Shown one piece after another: positions 21,851 through 30,697 of a DNA stretch of 64,000 bases. Both the position numbers and the translations under genes were made by a program. The stretch is taken from NCBI RefSeq assembly GCF_024733565.1, contig NZ_JANIOC010000008.1, forward strand, positions 62,001 through 126,000, in the 5' to 3' direction. Numbering within the stretch: position 1 is the first letter of the stretch; every line of letters begins with the position of its first letter. The notes under the pieces are model-generated. The model saw only the letters and a program-made list of their open reading frames with translations. It was not told the origin of the DNA and did no database searches. The stretch comes from Rossellomorea sp. SC111 (GTDB lineage: Bacteria; Bacillota; Bacilli; Bacillales; Bacillaceae_B).

Positions 21851-24088
21851 ATGACATTCACAATGGTAAAGCAAAAAGAAGTGGAAGGCCTTATTTACAA
21901 CCTTAGCACACAGTTTCCCAATCTGGATTTCACAGAATTTGAAAAGAAAATTACCATGTATGCCAATCAGCAGGAGGAACGGACCACAGAACAGCTCCAT
22001 CGTTTCATGATCCTGACAGCGATCGAACGGATCACCGCACTCGAACCGGATTGGACATATGTGGCTGCATCCTTGTACATCAAGGATTTATATCACGGAA
22101 TTTCCTTATCGAGGGGAAAATCAGAAGATGATCTACCCGGTTCATTTTATCAGGTGATTAAAGATTTAACTGCAGCTCAGTTATATTCCCCGGCACTACT
22201 AGATTCATATAGCAAGGACGAAGTGGATCACTTGGGATCGTTGTTGGATTCTACCAGGGATCATCTCTTTACTTACATAGGGATCGTGACATTGGCAGAG
22301 AGGTATTTGACAAAGTCCCATAATGGAAAAGTGCTGGAGCTTCCCCAAGAGCGATTTATGATCATAAGTATGACCTTATGCATGAATGAGGAGAAAGAAA
22401 AAAGAATCTCATTGATTGAAGAAGCGTATTGGGCCCTCTCCAATTTGTATATGACCGTGGCAACCCCTACGTTTGCAAACGCAGGAAAAAGCCATGGCCA
22501 GTTATCCAGCTGTTTCATTGATACAGTGGAAGATGACTTAAGAAGCATTTATGACAGTAATACGGATGTTTCTACACTGAGTAAAAATGGCGGGGGATTA
22601 GGGATATATTTAGGAAAGGTCCGGAGCAGGGGAAGTGACATCAAAGGTTTTAAAGGGGTGAGTTCAGGAGTCATTCCGTGGATGAAGCAACTGAATAATA
22701 CGGCGGTTTCCGTCGATCAATTAGGGCAGCGGCAGGGTGCGATTGCCGTATATTTAGATGTGTGGCACAAAGATATCTTTCCATTTCTCGATACACGATT
22801 GAATAATGGGGACGAAAGACAACGGACCCATGACCTTTTCACAGGTGTCTCAATACCGGACTTATTTATGGAACAGGTGGAGGAGCGGAAAGATTGGTAT
22901 TTATTCGATCCACATGAAGTGAAAACAATCATGGGCTATTCACTGGAAGATTTCTATGATGAAACAAAAGGCGCTGGAACATTTCGGCAAAAATACTGGG
23001 AGTGTGTAGCTCATCCGATCCTCTCAAGGGAAGTGGTGCCGGCCATCGACATTTTTAAACGGATCATGATCTCCCAGCTTGAAACGGGGACACCTTATAT
23101 GTTTTACCGTGATAGCGTAAATCGCTTGAATGCAAACTCCCATAAAGGAATGATCTACTGTAGTAACTTATGTACCGAAATCGCTCAGAATATGAGTGCG
23201 ACTGTTATGGAAGAAGAGGTGATCCGTGATGGAAAGATCGTCACGTATAAGTCTCCTGGAGATTATGTCGTTTGTAACCTCGCCTCCATCTCCTTAGCCA
23301 AGACGATTATGGATGATGAACTGAAGAGAGTCGTAGCCATAGGGGTAAGATTGCTTGATAATGTGATTGATTTAAATAATCTTCCCGTCCTTCAGGCACA
23401 AATAACCAATCAACGGTACAGGGGGATAGGATTAGGTACATTCGGGTGGCATCATCTCCTTGCCTTGAAAGGATTGAAGTGGGAAAGCAGTCAGGCAGTC
23501 GATTTTTGTGATTCCCTTTATGAAGAGATCGCTTATTACACGATAAAAGCAAGCCATGAACTGGCAAAGGAAAAAGGGAGTTATCCTTATTTCGATGGTT
23601 CGGACTGGTCCACGGGAGAGTATTTTACCAAGAGGGGATATTCAGGTGAGAGATGGGAGCAATTAAAGGATGATATTTCTGAGGAAGGGTTGCGAAACGG
23701 ATACTTAATGGCGGTTGCGCCGAATTCCTCAACCTCGATCATAGCGGGGTCCTCAGCCAGCATCGATCCGATATTCAGGCTCCAGTATTCTGAAGAAAAG
23801 AAGGATTATAAGATTCCTGTGACCGCTCCCGACCTGTCCCCGGAAACGACCTGGTATTACAAAACCGCCTATCATGTGGATCAACATTGGAGCGTGGAAC
23901 AGAACAAAAAGAGACAGAGGCATATCGATCAAGGAATTTCATTTAATCTGTATGTACGTAATGACATCAAGGCTAAAGAATTATTGGAACTTCACTTTGA
24001 TGCATGGAAGTCCGGGTTGAAAACCACTTATTATGTAAGGTCAACGTCCGTATCCAATTTTGAAGAATGTGAAAGCTGTCATAGCTAG
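21851..24088 (+). CDS. nrdA: Class I ribonucleoside-diphosphate reductase, alpha subunit
   Basis: Large catalytic subunit, 745 residues. All radical-chemistry residues are visible: Cys221 in LSSCFID, Asn439-Cys441-Glu443 in SNLCTEI, Cys in DYVVCNLAS (redox partner), Tyr-Tyr in TTYYVRS and the C-terminal CESC shuttle. The N-terminus starts inside the usual ATP-cone: the helical second half (AIERITALEPDWTYVAASLY) is present but the opening beta-strand V-x-K-R-D-G region is missing, so dATP inhibition may be altered. GGGAGG precedes the ATG. Controlled by the B12 riboswitch and followed by the beta subunit gene 19 bp later. Confidence 0.95.
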   Translation: MTFTMVKQKEVEGLIYNLSTQFPNLDFTEFEKKITMYANQQEERTTEQLHRFMILTAIERITALEPDWTYVAASLYIKDLYHGISLSRGKSEDDLPGSFYQVIKDLTAAQLYSPALLDSYSKDEVDHLGSLLDSTRDHLFTYIGIVTLAERYLTKSHNGKVLELPQERFMIISMTLCMNEEKEKRISLIEEAYWALSNLYMTVATPTFANAGKSHGQLSSCFIDTVEDDLRSIYDSNTDVSTLSKNGGGLGIYLGKVRSRGSDIKGFKGVSSGVIPWMKQLNNTAVSVDQLGQRQGAIAVYLDVWHKDIFPFLDTRLNNGDERQRTHDLFTGVSIPDLFMEQVEERKDWYLFDPHEVKTIMGYSLEDFYDETKGAGTFRQKYWECVAHPILSREVVPAIDIFKRIMISQLETGTPYMFYRDSVNRLNANSHKGMIYCSNLCTEIAQNMSATVMEEEVIRDGKIVTYKSPGDYVVCNLASISLAKTIMDDELKRVVAIGVRLLDNVIDLNNLPVLQAQITNQRYRGIGLGTFGWHHLLALKGLKWESSQAVDFCDSLYEEIAYYTIKASHELAKEKGSYPYFDGSDWSTGEYFTKRGYSGERWEQLKDDISEEGLRNGYLMAVAPNSSTSIIAGSSASIDPIFRLQYSEEKKDYKIPVTAPDLSPETTWYYKTAYHVDQHWSVEQNKKRQRHIDQGISFNLYVRNDIKAKELLELHFDAWKSGLKTTYYVRSTSVSNFEECESCHS

Positions 24089-24107
24089 CAGGGGAGGAAG
24101 AGGTAAG

Positions 24108-25145
24108 ATGGAAGAATTGAAACACCGGGTCCTGATCGATTCACAGGCCCCAAATAAGTCGACAGGCATCATAAATGGAGAAAGCTCCAATATATTAAAC
24201 TGGGATGACGTTCGATTTTCCTGGGCATATCCCAAATATAAGAGGATGTTGGGCAATTTTTGGACTCCTTTTGAAATCAACATGGCCAAGGATATCAAGC
24301 AGTTTCCGACACTATCACAAAGAGAGCGGGACTCCTTTTTGAAAATCATTGGGTTGCTTGCCTTACTAGATAGCGTTCAAACCGATTATGCGGGAAAAGT
24401 GGCAGATTATCTGACAGATTCCAGCCTGAATGCCTTGATGATTATACTTGCGCAGCAGGAGGTGGTGCATAACCATTCCTACAGCTATGTGTTGTCAAGC
24501 ATCGTGACTAAAAGCGAGCAGGATGAAGTGTTTGAATTCTGGAAAACCGAACCGATCTTGATAAAGAGAAATGAATTCATTACCAATGGATACAAAGGTT
24601 TTGTTGAATCGCCAAATATTGAAAATCTGTTAAAGTCAATCATCTATGATGTCATCCTGGAAGGATTATTCTTTTATTCAGGTTTTGCTTTTTTCTATCA
24701 TTTAGCCAGGAACCAAAAGATGGTTGCAACCAGCACCATGATCAATTATATCAATCGTGACGAACAGCTCCATGTGGGTTTGTTTGAGAAGATATTTAAA
24801 GAAGTTTTGAATGAAAACCCCGCTTATTTGACGGAAGAGCTCCGTACTTTCGGGATGGAAACATTTAAACAGGCAGCGCACCTCGAAATAGAGTGGGGGA
24901 GGGAGATCATTGGCTCACATGTCGAAGGGCTTTTAATGCATGATTTGGAGGACTATATAAAATTCATGGCCAATAAAAGAGCGAAGCAATTAGGTTTTGA
25001 AGAACCATTCGAGGGCTGTAAAACGAATCCGCTTAAATGGATCATCGCCTATCAGGAAGTCGATCAGGGAAAGACCGATTTCTTTGAACAAAAATCAAGA
25101 CAATACACTAAAACATCTGATGCAAATGGATTTGATGAGCTGTGA
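24108..25145 (+). CDS. nrdB: Class I ribonucleoside-diphosphate reductase, beta subunit
   Basis: Radical-generating ferritin-like subunit, 345 residues. Metal ligands and radical Tyr are visible: Asp in LLDSVQTDY, E-x-x-H in QQEVVHNHSY with the radical Tyr four residues later, Glu in VILEGLFFYSGF, and E-x-x-H in NRDEQLHVGLF. Start ATG 24108, after GGGGAGGAAGAGG; a longer frame from 24060 overlaps the alpha gene without a site. Forms the active enzyme with the preceding subunit. No NrdI gene is nearby, which argues for a di-iron class Ia rather than class Ib enzyme, though elsewhere in the genome cannot be excluded. Confidence 0.93.
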   Translation: MEELKHRVLIDSQAPNKSTGIINGESSNILNWDDVRFSWAYPKYKRMLGNFWTPFEINMAKDIKQFPTLSQRERDSFLKIIGLLALLDSVQTDYAGKVADYLTDSSLNALMIILAQQEVVHNHSYSYVLSSIVTKSEQDEVFEFWKTEPILIKRNEFITNGYKGFVESPNIENLLKSIIYDVILEGLFFYSGFAFFYHLARNQKMVATSTMINYINRDEQLHVGLFEKIFKEVLNENPAYLTEELRTFGMETFKQAAHLEIEWGREIIGSHVEGLLMHDLEDYIKFMANKRAKQLGFEEPFEGCKTNPLKWIIAYQEVDQGKTDFFEQKSRQYTKTSDANGFDEL

Positions 25146-25157
25146 AGAAGCCATAAC

Positions 25158-25192
25158 AAAAAGCGAGTCGGCATGACTCGCTTTTTGTTTTT
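25158..25192. terminator. Terminator between nrdB and aldehyde dehydrogenase
   Basis: AAAAAGCGAGTC (25158-25169) with GACTCGCTTTTT (25175-25186); symmetrical A and T runs allow use from both sides. Confidence 0.9.
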
Positions 25193-25193
25193 A

Positions 25194-26660
25194 TTATCTT
25201 TTATCAATAAAAGGACCGTAATCCCTTCTTTTATGTTGAACAGCCACCCATTTCACAGTCGTGAATTCTTCGAGGGCCCATTCTCCGTTAAAGCGTCCCA
25301 ATCCTGAATCTTTTTCTCCGCCAAATGGCATATGGGGCTCGTCATTTACAGGTTCATCATTGATATGAATCATCCCGGTTTCCACTTGATGGGCCACATT
25401 CGTCGCTCTCTCAATGGATGAAGAATGGACTGCCCCGCTTAAGCCGTAGGGGTGTTCGTTGGCTAACCGTACAGCTTCCTCTTCGTCATCGAATGGAATG
25501 ATGGCTGCCACCGGTCCGAAAATTTCATTCTTTGCAATCGGCATTGAGTTTGTCACGTGTGTCAGTACGGTCGGATATAATAAGTTTCTTTCTGCATTTC
25601 CTCCAAGAACCACTTCAGCGCCCAGTTCCTTGCTGCTTTCAATATCTTTCAATATCCGGTCTACTTGATTTTGATCGATCAAGGGACCGATATGTGTCTT
25701 TTTGTCGGAGGGATCTCCAACATGTAATTCTTTCACCCGGGAAACGAAGGCATCCACAAACGTATCATACATCCCTTGTTGAACCATGATCCGGTTGATG
25801 CTCATGCAAATTTGACCCTGGTGATAGAATTTCCCGAAAAGGGCTGATTCAACAGCCTGATCGAGGTCTGCATCATCAAGTACGATAAAGACATTATTGC
25901 CACCGAGCTCCAAAGCCGTTTTCTTAAGGTTTTTCCCTGCCAGCTCCCCTATCCGACGTCCCACTTCCGTAGATCCCGTAAAGGAAATCAGGCGGGGGAT
26001 GGGGTGAGTCACGATGTCATCCCCGATTTCCGAACCTTTTCCGACTACTACATTAAGAAGTCCTTTCGGAAGTCCGGCTTCTTCAAATATACTTGCAAAT
26101 AATAACCCGCCAGTCACAGGAGTATGTGTTGCAGGCTTAACCACAACCCCGTTTCCAGTAGCTAAAGCAGTCGCGATGGAGCGGACAGCTAAATGGAAGG
26201 GGAAATTCCATGGGCTGATGATGCCAACCACTCCAAGTGGTGCTCTGTACACCCTGTTTTCCTTACCGGGAACTTGGGAAGGCAGGATCTTCCCTTCCAT
26301 TCTATACGGATACGTAGCCGCTTCCTTCATGCTGTTGATGGAGACAGTCACTTCTCCTGCAGCTTTCATGTACGTACTTCCGGACTCCTTGATGAGCCAG
26401 TCTATAATTAAATCCTTATTTTCTTCCACAACAGAGACGGCCTTTTCCATAATGGCTCTCTTTGTTTGTGGAAGCTCATTTGCCCAGGATTTTTGTGCTT
26501 CTTGTGCTGAGTGATACGCTTTATCGAGATCTTCTTTGTTGGCAGCTTTAATGGATCCGATTTCAGCATGGTCAAAAGGGTTCTGATTCGGTATTGTATT
26601 TTCACTGCTTCCATCCAGCCATTCACCATTAATGAAAAGTTTGTCAAATTGTGTATTCAT
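25194..26660 (-). CDS. Aldehyde dehydrogenase family protein
   Basis: NAD(P)-dependent aldehyde dehydrogenase of 488 residues. Motifs: ISPWNFPFHLAVRSIATALA (cofactor/substrate tunnel), SFTGSTEVGRRI (NAD binding), ELGGNNVFIV (general-base Glu) and GQICMSINR (nucleophilic Cys), and the C-terminal MPFGGEKDSGLGRFNGEWAL. Best resembles the benzaldehyde/vanillin dehydrogenase group of Bacillus (YfmT-like), but the substrate is not settled. Located 21 bp after the SDR gene on the same strand, so probably co-transcribed with it. AAGGAGG precedes the start. Confidence 0.93.
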   Translation of the reverse strand: MNTQFDKLFINGEWLDGSSENTIPNQNPFDHAEIGSIKAANKEDLDKAYHSAQEAQKSWANELPQTKRAIMEKAVSVVEENKDLIIDWLIKESGSTYMKAAGEVTVSINSMKEAATYPYRMEGKILPSQVPGKENRVYRAPLGVVGIISPWNFPFHLAVRSIATALATGNGVVVKPATHTPVTGGLLFASIFEEAGLPKGLLNVVVGKGSEIGDDIVTHPIPRLISFTGSTEVGRRIGELAGKNLKKTALELGGNNVFIVLDDADLDQAVESALFGKFYHQGQICMSINRIMVQQGMYDTFVDAFVSRVKELHVGDPSDKKTHIGPLIDQNQVDRILKDIESSKELGAEVVLGGNAERNLLYPTVLTHVTNSMPIAKNEIFGPVAAIIPFDDEEEAVRLANEHPYGLSGAVHSSSIERATNVAHQVETGMIHINDEPVNDEPHMPFGGEKDSGLGRFNGEWALEEFTTVKWVAVQHKRRDYGPFIDKR

Positions 26661-26681
26661 AAACTATTTCCTCCTTGTTGT

Positions 26682-27419
26682 TTACATATCCTGCTGGGTT
26701 GGTCTTACAATGATTTCATTGACATCTACATGATCAGGCTGCAGAACGGCATAAGAAATCGCTTTAGCAATATTCTCACTGTCCAGTGGCTTCATATCCC
26801 GATCCTTGAAACCGGCTAAGATATCTTCGTCTGTAATGGTATCAGTCAGTTCTGTTGCAACTGCACCAGGACAGATGATGGTGGTCCGGATGTTATGAGA
26901 TGCATTCATTTCCATTCTCAAGCCTTCTGTAATCGCCCTGACGGCATATTTGGTTCCACTGTAGACTGAACTGCCCGGCATCACTTTATGTCCGGCTACG
27001 GATGAAATGTTAATGATATGTCCTGACTTCTGATCTTCCATATAAGGAAGAACAGCGGATATCCCATAGAGGACCCCTTTAATATTGACATCAACCATCT
27101 GATCCCATTCTTTGATTTTTCGTTTATTAATAAGTGAAAGGGGCATGAGACCGGCATTATTGACCAATACATCAATCCGGTCTGCTTCTTCTACCGTTTT
27201 CTTCGCAAGTTGTTCCATCTCTTCGACATTCGTTACGTCTGTCACGTGGTAATATGCCGTTCCGCCCATTTGCTCTATTTCATTTTTCAATTCCTTTAAA
27301 CGTTCTTCCCGTCTTGCGGCAAGCATGACCGTCATATTCTTTGAGGCTAATTCCTTTGCCGTTGCCTGGCCGATCCCGCTGCTCGCTCCCGTAATAATCG
27401 CTACTTTCTTTGAACCCAT
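26682..27419 (-). CDS. SDR family oxidoreductase
   Basis: Classical SDR of 245 residues with [12 protein letters not shown] (cofactor), AARREERL after beta2 (Arg-Arg, so NADP preferred), NNAGLMPLS, catalytic Ser in ISSVAGHKV, and YSGTKYA (Tyr/Lys). ATG at 27419 is chosen since GGAGG lies nine bases upstream; the ATG at 27425 is only three bases from it. Similar to the YdfG/serine-dehydrogenase-like subgroup with the PGAVATEL tail segment. First gene of a pair with the aldehyde dehydrogenase; together they may handle an alcohol/aldehyde substrate. Confidence 0.9.
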   Translation of the reverse strand: MGSKKVAIITGASSGIGQATAKELASKNMTVMLAARREERLKELKNEIEQMGGTAYYHVTDVTNVEEMEQLAKKTVEEADRIDVLVNNAGLMPLSLINKRKIKEWDQMVDVNIKGVLYGISAVLPYMEDQKSGHIINISSVAGHKVMPGSSVYSGTKYAVRAITEGLRMEMNASHNIRTTIICPGAVATELTDTITDEDILAGFKDRDMKPLDSENIAKAISYAVLQPDHVDVNEIIVRPTQQDM

Positions 27420-27602
27420 ATTCATTGTCCTCCTTAAAATTCATTTAGCTTATTTACCTCTCTTTTGTTTACACGTTAAATTCAGGAAATAAACACTACA
27501 GAGAGAGACGAGTGTGTTTTTCCAAATAAAAGAAAATAAATGTTTAGTCATGCTTTTGCTGGGAATATACATAATAGATTACTGAGAGGAGAGGTTGGCT
27601 GC

Positions 27603-27932
27603 ATGGCAGAACATTCTACAGAAGAAAAGATGGAGTCGAAGGTAGGCAGTACAATGGATCGTATGTCAGAGGACAAAAAAGAGGACATTCTTTCAAACTT
27701 TGATGATTTCAAAGAATACTTAGGTAACAAGGTTTCCCTAGCGGATAAGCTGGGGATGAATGAAGAGCAGCAGGCAAAGGCAGCACAGAAGGTCGGGGAC
27801 TATCTTGCAGCTCATGAAGAACCGAAAAACAGGGAAGAGAAGTTATTAAATGAATTATGGAAAGCGGGAAATAAAGAAGAACAGCATATGCTTTCTCACA
27901 TGCTCGTGAAGCTTGTTCATGCAGAATCGTGA
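27603..27932 (+). CDS. DUF3243 family protein (YmfJ-like)
   Basis: A 109-residue protein whose C-terminal 80 residues match the DUF3243 (YmfJ) family: NFDDFKEYLGNKVSLADKLG, a Y-L-A motif (VGDYLAAHEEPKNREEKLL) and EEQHMLSHMLVKLV. The N-terminal 30 residues are charged and variable. ATG 27603 with GGAG-type site just upstream; the frame extends to 27540 without support. Soluble, helical. Function unknown; the founding member is induced late in growth in B. subtilis but no activity is assigned. Confidence 0.82.
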   Translation: MAEHSTEEKMESKVGSTMDRMSEDKKEDILSNFDDFKEYLGNKVSLADKLGMNEEQQAKAAQKVGDYLAAHEEPKNREEKLLNELWKAGNKEEQHMLSHMLVKLVHAES

Positions 27933-27941
27933 GGAAACAAA

Positions 27942-27972
27942 GAAGGGCATCCAGTCGGAAGCCCTTTTTTTG
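27942..27972. terminator. Bidirectional terminator, DUF3243 / OsmC
   Basis: AGGGCATCC/GGAAGCCCT arms with a short loop and T7 on the right; between convergent genes. Confidence 0.75.
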
Positions 27973-28416
27973 CTACATATGTATTTCTGGATCTACCTTC
28001 ACCGTTACATTCCCTTTGATCGCACGAGTGATCATGCATGACTGTTCAGCCTTCAGCATTAATTTCTTTGAAAGTGCGATGTCTTTCTCACTAGCAGCAG
28101 ATCCCAGAGACAGGATTGGCCGATGAATGATTTCTTTGTACGTGATGACTCCTTTATCAACTTCTACAATTCCTTCAGATGTCATCGTTAAGTCTTTTTT
28201 CTCTATATGACTTCTTTCCAGCATAGCAGCAAGAGTGATGATATAACATGTAGCTGCAGCTCCTAGGAGCATTTCATCAGGGTTTGTCCCGATTCCGGGA
28301 CCGTCCATTTCAGGTGGGATCGAAATTTCCGTATGGAAATTTTCCGAGCTTAAAGTACCTGTGTCATTCCTTAGACCCGGCCATTCAGTGGAAATATGAA
28401 ACGAGTGTTTTGCCAT
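27973..28416 (-). CDS. OsmC family protein (peroxiredoxin-like)
   Basis: A 147-residue OsmC/Ohr fold protein. The start is ATG 28416 behind AGGAGG; the upstream extension is not supported. NPDEMLLGAAATCYIITLAAMLER carries the first family Cys (only part quoted) and KAEQSCMITRAIKGNV carries the second Cys, as required for the Cys-based peroxide reduction site of the OsmC family. Resembles the SACOL1771/YmaD-type subgroup. Likely reduces organic hydroperoxides in the cytoplasm. Monocistronic. Confidence 0.88.
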   Translation of the reverse strand: MAKHSFHISTEWPGLRNDTGTLSSENFHTEISIPPEMDGPGIGTNPDEMLLGAAATCYIITLAAMLERSHIEKKDLTMTSEGIVEVDKGVITYKEIIHRPILSLGSAASEKDIALSKKLMLKAEQSCMITRAIKGNVTVKVDPEIHM

Positions 28417-28480
28417 ATATAGAATCCTCCTGGAAAACATGTTAAGAATATTGTATACACTTTGTGAATGGATGGCAAAG

Positions 28481-28509
28481 AAAAAAGACTCTACAGAGTA
28501 GAGTCTTTC
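28481..28509 (-). terminator. Terminator of csp 2
   Basis: GACTCTAC/GTAGAGTC stem with an AGA loop; on the minus strand followed by TTTTTT. Confidence 0.9.
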
Positions 28510-28521
28510 GGTAAGCATAAG

Positions 28522-28722
28522 TTATGCTTTAGTAACGTTAGCTGCTTGGTCGCCACGGTTTCCTTGAACGATTTCAAAAGAAACTTTTTGACCTTCTTCT
28601 AAAGTTTTGAATCCTTCGCCTTGAATAGCTGAGAAGTGTACGAACACGTCGTCTCCACCTTCACGCTCGATGAATCCGAAACCTTTTTCTGCGTTAAACC
28701 ATTTAACTGTACCTTCTAACAT
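28522..28722 (-). CDS. Cold-shock protein (CspA/CspB family), second copy
   Basis: A 66-residue cold-shock protein starting [20 protein letters not shown], with RNP1 KGFGFIER and RNP2 [11 protein letters not shown] 28722 follows GAGGAGG. It is about 75-80 percent similar by eye to the copy at 13864-14064. Its leader shares two blocks with that copy: the cold-box-like block at 28822-28839 and a 24-base identical block at 28747-28770. Promoter TTGCCA-17 bp-TAATAT at 28873-28845. Own terminator. RNA chaperone function as for the family. Confidence 0.96.
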   Translation of the reverse strand: MLEGTVKWFNAEKGFGFIEREGGDDVFVHFSAIQGEGFKTLEEGQKVSFEIVQGNRGDQAANVTKA

Positions 28723-28746
28723 AATGTTACCTCCTCGTGTGTTCTC

Positions 28747-28770
28747 CACACAATGTATTACTATTCTTGC
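28747..28770 (-). promoter_or_regulatory. Second conserved leader block of csp 2
   Basis: 24 bases identical to 13815-13838 on the opposite strand. Here the GTGTG at its end can pair with CACAC five bases downstream, directly before the GAGGAGG site. Confidence 0.6.
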
Positions 28771-28821
28771 TCATGTAACTTCAAGGCGAAAAGCTTTAAA
28801 AACTTTGTCCATCCTTCCATT

Positions 28822-28839
28822 CCGAACAAAAATAATTCT
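28822..28839 (-). promoter_or_regulatory. Cold-box-like leader block of csp 2
   Basis: Minus-strand AGAATTATTTTTGTTCGG at the predicted transcript start; 17 of 18 bases match the block at 13757-13774. Confidence 0.65.
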
Positions 28840-28844
28840 ATTAC

Positions 28845-28873
28845 ATATTATCAGGTAATTTTATATATGGCAA
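28845..28873 (-). promoter_or_regulatory. Promoter of csp 2
   Basis: Minus strand TTGCCA (28873-28868), 17-bp spacer, TAATAT (28850-28845). Confidence 0.65.
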
Positions 28874-28968
28874 CCCCGTGGAACGCCTGAAATGAAAATA
28901 GGCAGAACGAATGTGTGAATAGTACGTTTATTCTAATAACGTTTTAAAGGGTATGTGCAAAAGCTGAG

Positions 28969-29808
28969 TCAAAGGGTTGTGCGTACGTCCCAAAGCTCAG
29001 GGAAAAAGCGGTGGTCAAGCACTTTTTTTAAATACCCGACACCGCTGGAACCACCGGTACCCATTTTGTGACCGATGATTCTTTCGACTGTTTTCATATG
29101 GCGGAACCGCCATTGCTGGAGCCAATCCTCAATATCGATTAATTTTTCAGCCAACTCATAAAGGTCCCAATATTGATCAGGATTCTTATAGACGGTCGTC
29201 CAGGCATCGAGTACCGACTGGTTTTCACTGTAGGGCTTTGTATAATCACGATTCTTTACATCTTCATGAATAGGCAACCCTGCATCCGCCAAAGCAAGGA
29301 TGGAAACATCATAAAGGGAAGGGGCTTCATAGGCATCGGTAAGCTGGGCCAATAACTCAGGATCTTTTTTATAAATTTCAAGAACATGCCTGGTTTTATA
29401 CCCCAGGGAAAATTCGATCATTCTGTATTGGTACGATTGAAACCCTGAGGCTTGACCTAGGCTGTCCCTGAATTGGACATACTCTGATGGGGTGAGCGTG
29501 GATAACACGTCCCATGCATGGATGATCTGTGATTGTATCTTCGAAACCCTGGCAAGCATTTTGAATGCAGGGGACAGGTCGCCTTTTTGAATGGATATGA
29601 TGCTTGCCCGGGTTTCATGCAGGATCAATTTCATCCATAGCTCACTGACTTGATGGATGATAATGAACAGCATTTCATCGTGGTGACCGGATAAACGCTT
29701 TTGACTGTCCAGTAACGAATCAAGCCCCAGATACTCACCATACGTCATCCTGTTAATAAAGTCCGTGTAAACTTCTTCATTCCCCATGGAATCGTTCTTG
29801 TTAACCAT
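28969..29808 (-). CDS. kynA: Tryptophan 2,3-dioxygenase
   Basis: Haem enzyme that opens the indole ring of L-Trp to N-formylkynurenine. The 279-residue protein has the family length and signatures: [36 protein letters not shown] (substrate-site His/Glu region), [11 protein letters not shown] and, near the C-terminus, the haem-ligand region [26 protein letters not shown] (partly quoted). Start ATG 29808 behind AAAGGGAG; an internal ATG at 29787 is less well placed. No kynB or kynU is adjacent, so the rest of the kynurenine pathway must be elsewhere or absent. Confidence 0.95.
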   Translation of the reverse strand: MVNKNDSMGNEEVYTDFINRMTYGEYLGLDSLLDSQKRLSGHHDEMLFIIIHQVSELWMKLILHETRASIISIQKGDLSPAFKMLARVSKIQSQIIHAWDVLSTLTPSEYVQFRDSLGQASGFQSYQYRMIEFSLGYKTRHVLEIYKKDPELLAQLTDAYEAPSLYDVSILALADAGLPIHEDVKNRDYTKPYSENQSVLDAWTTVYKNPDQYWDLYELAEKLIDIEDWLQQWRFRHMKTVERIIGHKMGTGGSSGVGYLKKVLDHRFFPELWDVRTTL

Positions 29809-30012
29809 AAAGTTTCTCCCTTTCTTCTGTGTGAATTCAGAGATGCAACCAATTCATTCTCCTAGATATATATTTCTGGACAGAAACGGGGAATTCCTTC
29901 CTTCAATTGCCGAAGGTTTTTCTAACAGAGTACCAAAAGTTGAAAAAGGATTCTGCAGCCAGGAAATTATGGTAATATTAACACAATTCAAAGTCGATTC
30001 GAGGTGTAGGTT

Positions 30013-30585
30013 ATGGAGAGGATTTATCTGTCTTCCCATTTGTATTGGAGGAATTTAAAGAAAGGAGATTGGAAGGATGTGCATGAGTATGCATCTTTAG
30101 AAGTTGTTTCCAGATTTCAGAATTGGGGACCAAATAAAGAACATGACACAATAGCCTATGTCGAAGAGGCCCTGCAAGCAATAAAAGTTATTCCGCAAAC
30201 CAGGTATGTGCATGCGCTGGTAGACGAAAGAGTTGATAAAGTGATCGGTGCTGGTGAAATCATCATCAAAAGCTTTACTCATCGTTCGGGGGAGATCGGT
30301 TATATACTGCATCCTGACTATTGGGGAAAAGGAATAGGGACGCTTGTAGGGTGCGCACTGGTCGAAAGAGGGTTCGGTAATTTAAATCTACACAGGATTT
30401 CAGCAACCTGTGATCCACGGAACGTTTCTTCCCAACGAGTGTTAGTCAAGATCGGGATGACACTTGAGGGTAGAATCCGTCATCATATGAAGCTGAAAGA
30501 TGGTTGGCGAGATTCGCTTCTTTATGGAATGTTAGAAGATGAGTGGAAAACAGAAGGAGGGGGGGAGAGCCATGAACGTAAGTAA
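30013..30585 (+). CDS. GNAT acetyltransferase, RimJ/RimL-like
   Basis: A 190-residue GNAT enzyme of the RimJ/RimL/SpeG-like group. It starts ERIYLSSHLYWRNLKKGDWKD (typical R-x-L-x-x-D beginning), has the acetyl-CoA loop in HPDYWGKGIGTLVGCALVERGF and the following NLHRISATCDPRNVSSQRVLVKIGM, the standard motif B, and ends with WRDSLLYGMLEDEW. ATG behind GAGGTGTAGG. Substrate unknown (ribosomal protein N-termini or small molecules are both possible). Stands alone between kynA and the YihY gene. Confidence 0.87.
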   Translation: MERIYLSSHLYWRNLKKGDWKDVHEYASLEVVSRFQNWGPNKEHDTIAYVEEALQAIKVIPQTRYVHALVDERVDKVIGAGEIIIKSFTHRSGEIGYILHPDYWGKGIGTLVGCALVERGFGNLNLHRISATCDPRNVSSQRVLVKIGMTLEGRIRHHMKLKDGWRDSLLYGMLEDEWKTEGGGESHERK

Positions 30586-30697
30586 GCTTTTGTCTTTCCG
30601 TATCCCTCTGTAAGGAAGATAAGCGGTTCAGATAGGATTGAATCGTATCTTAAAGGGGAAAATAAGAGTATCATTTCCTGCTTAGGAGTCTAAAACC

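Noticed and set aside
26014-26514. Plus-strand frame of 166 codons
   Set aside because: Antisense to the aldehyde dehydrogenase with no start signals.
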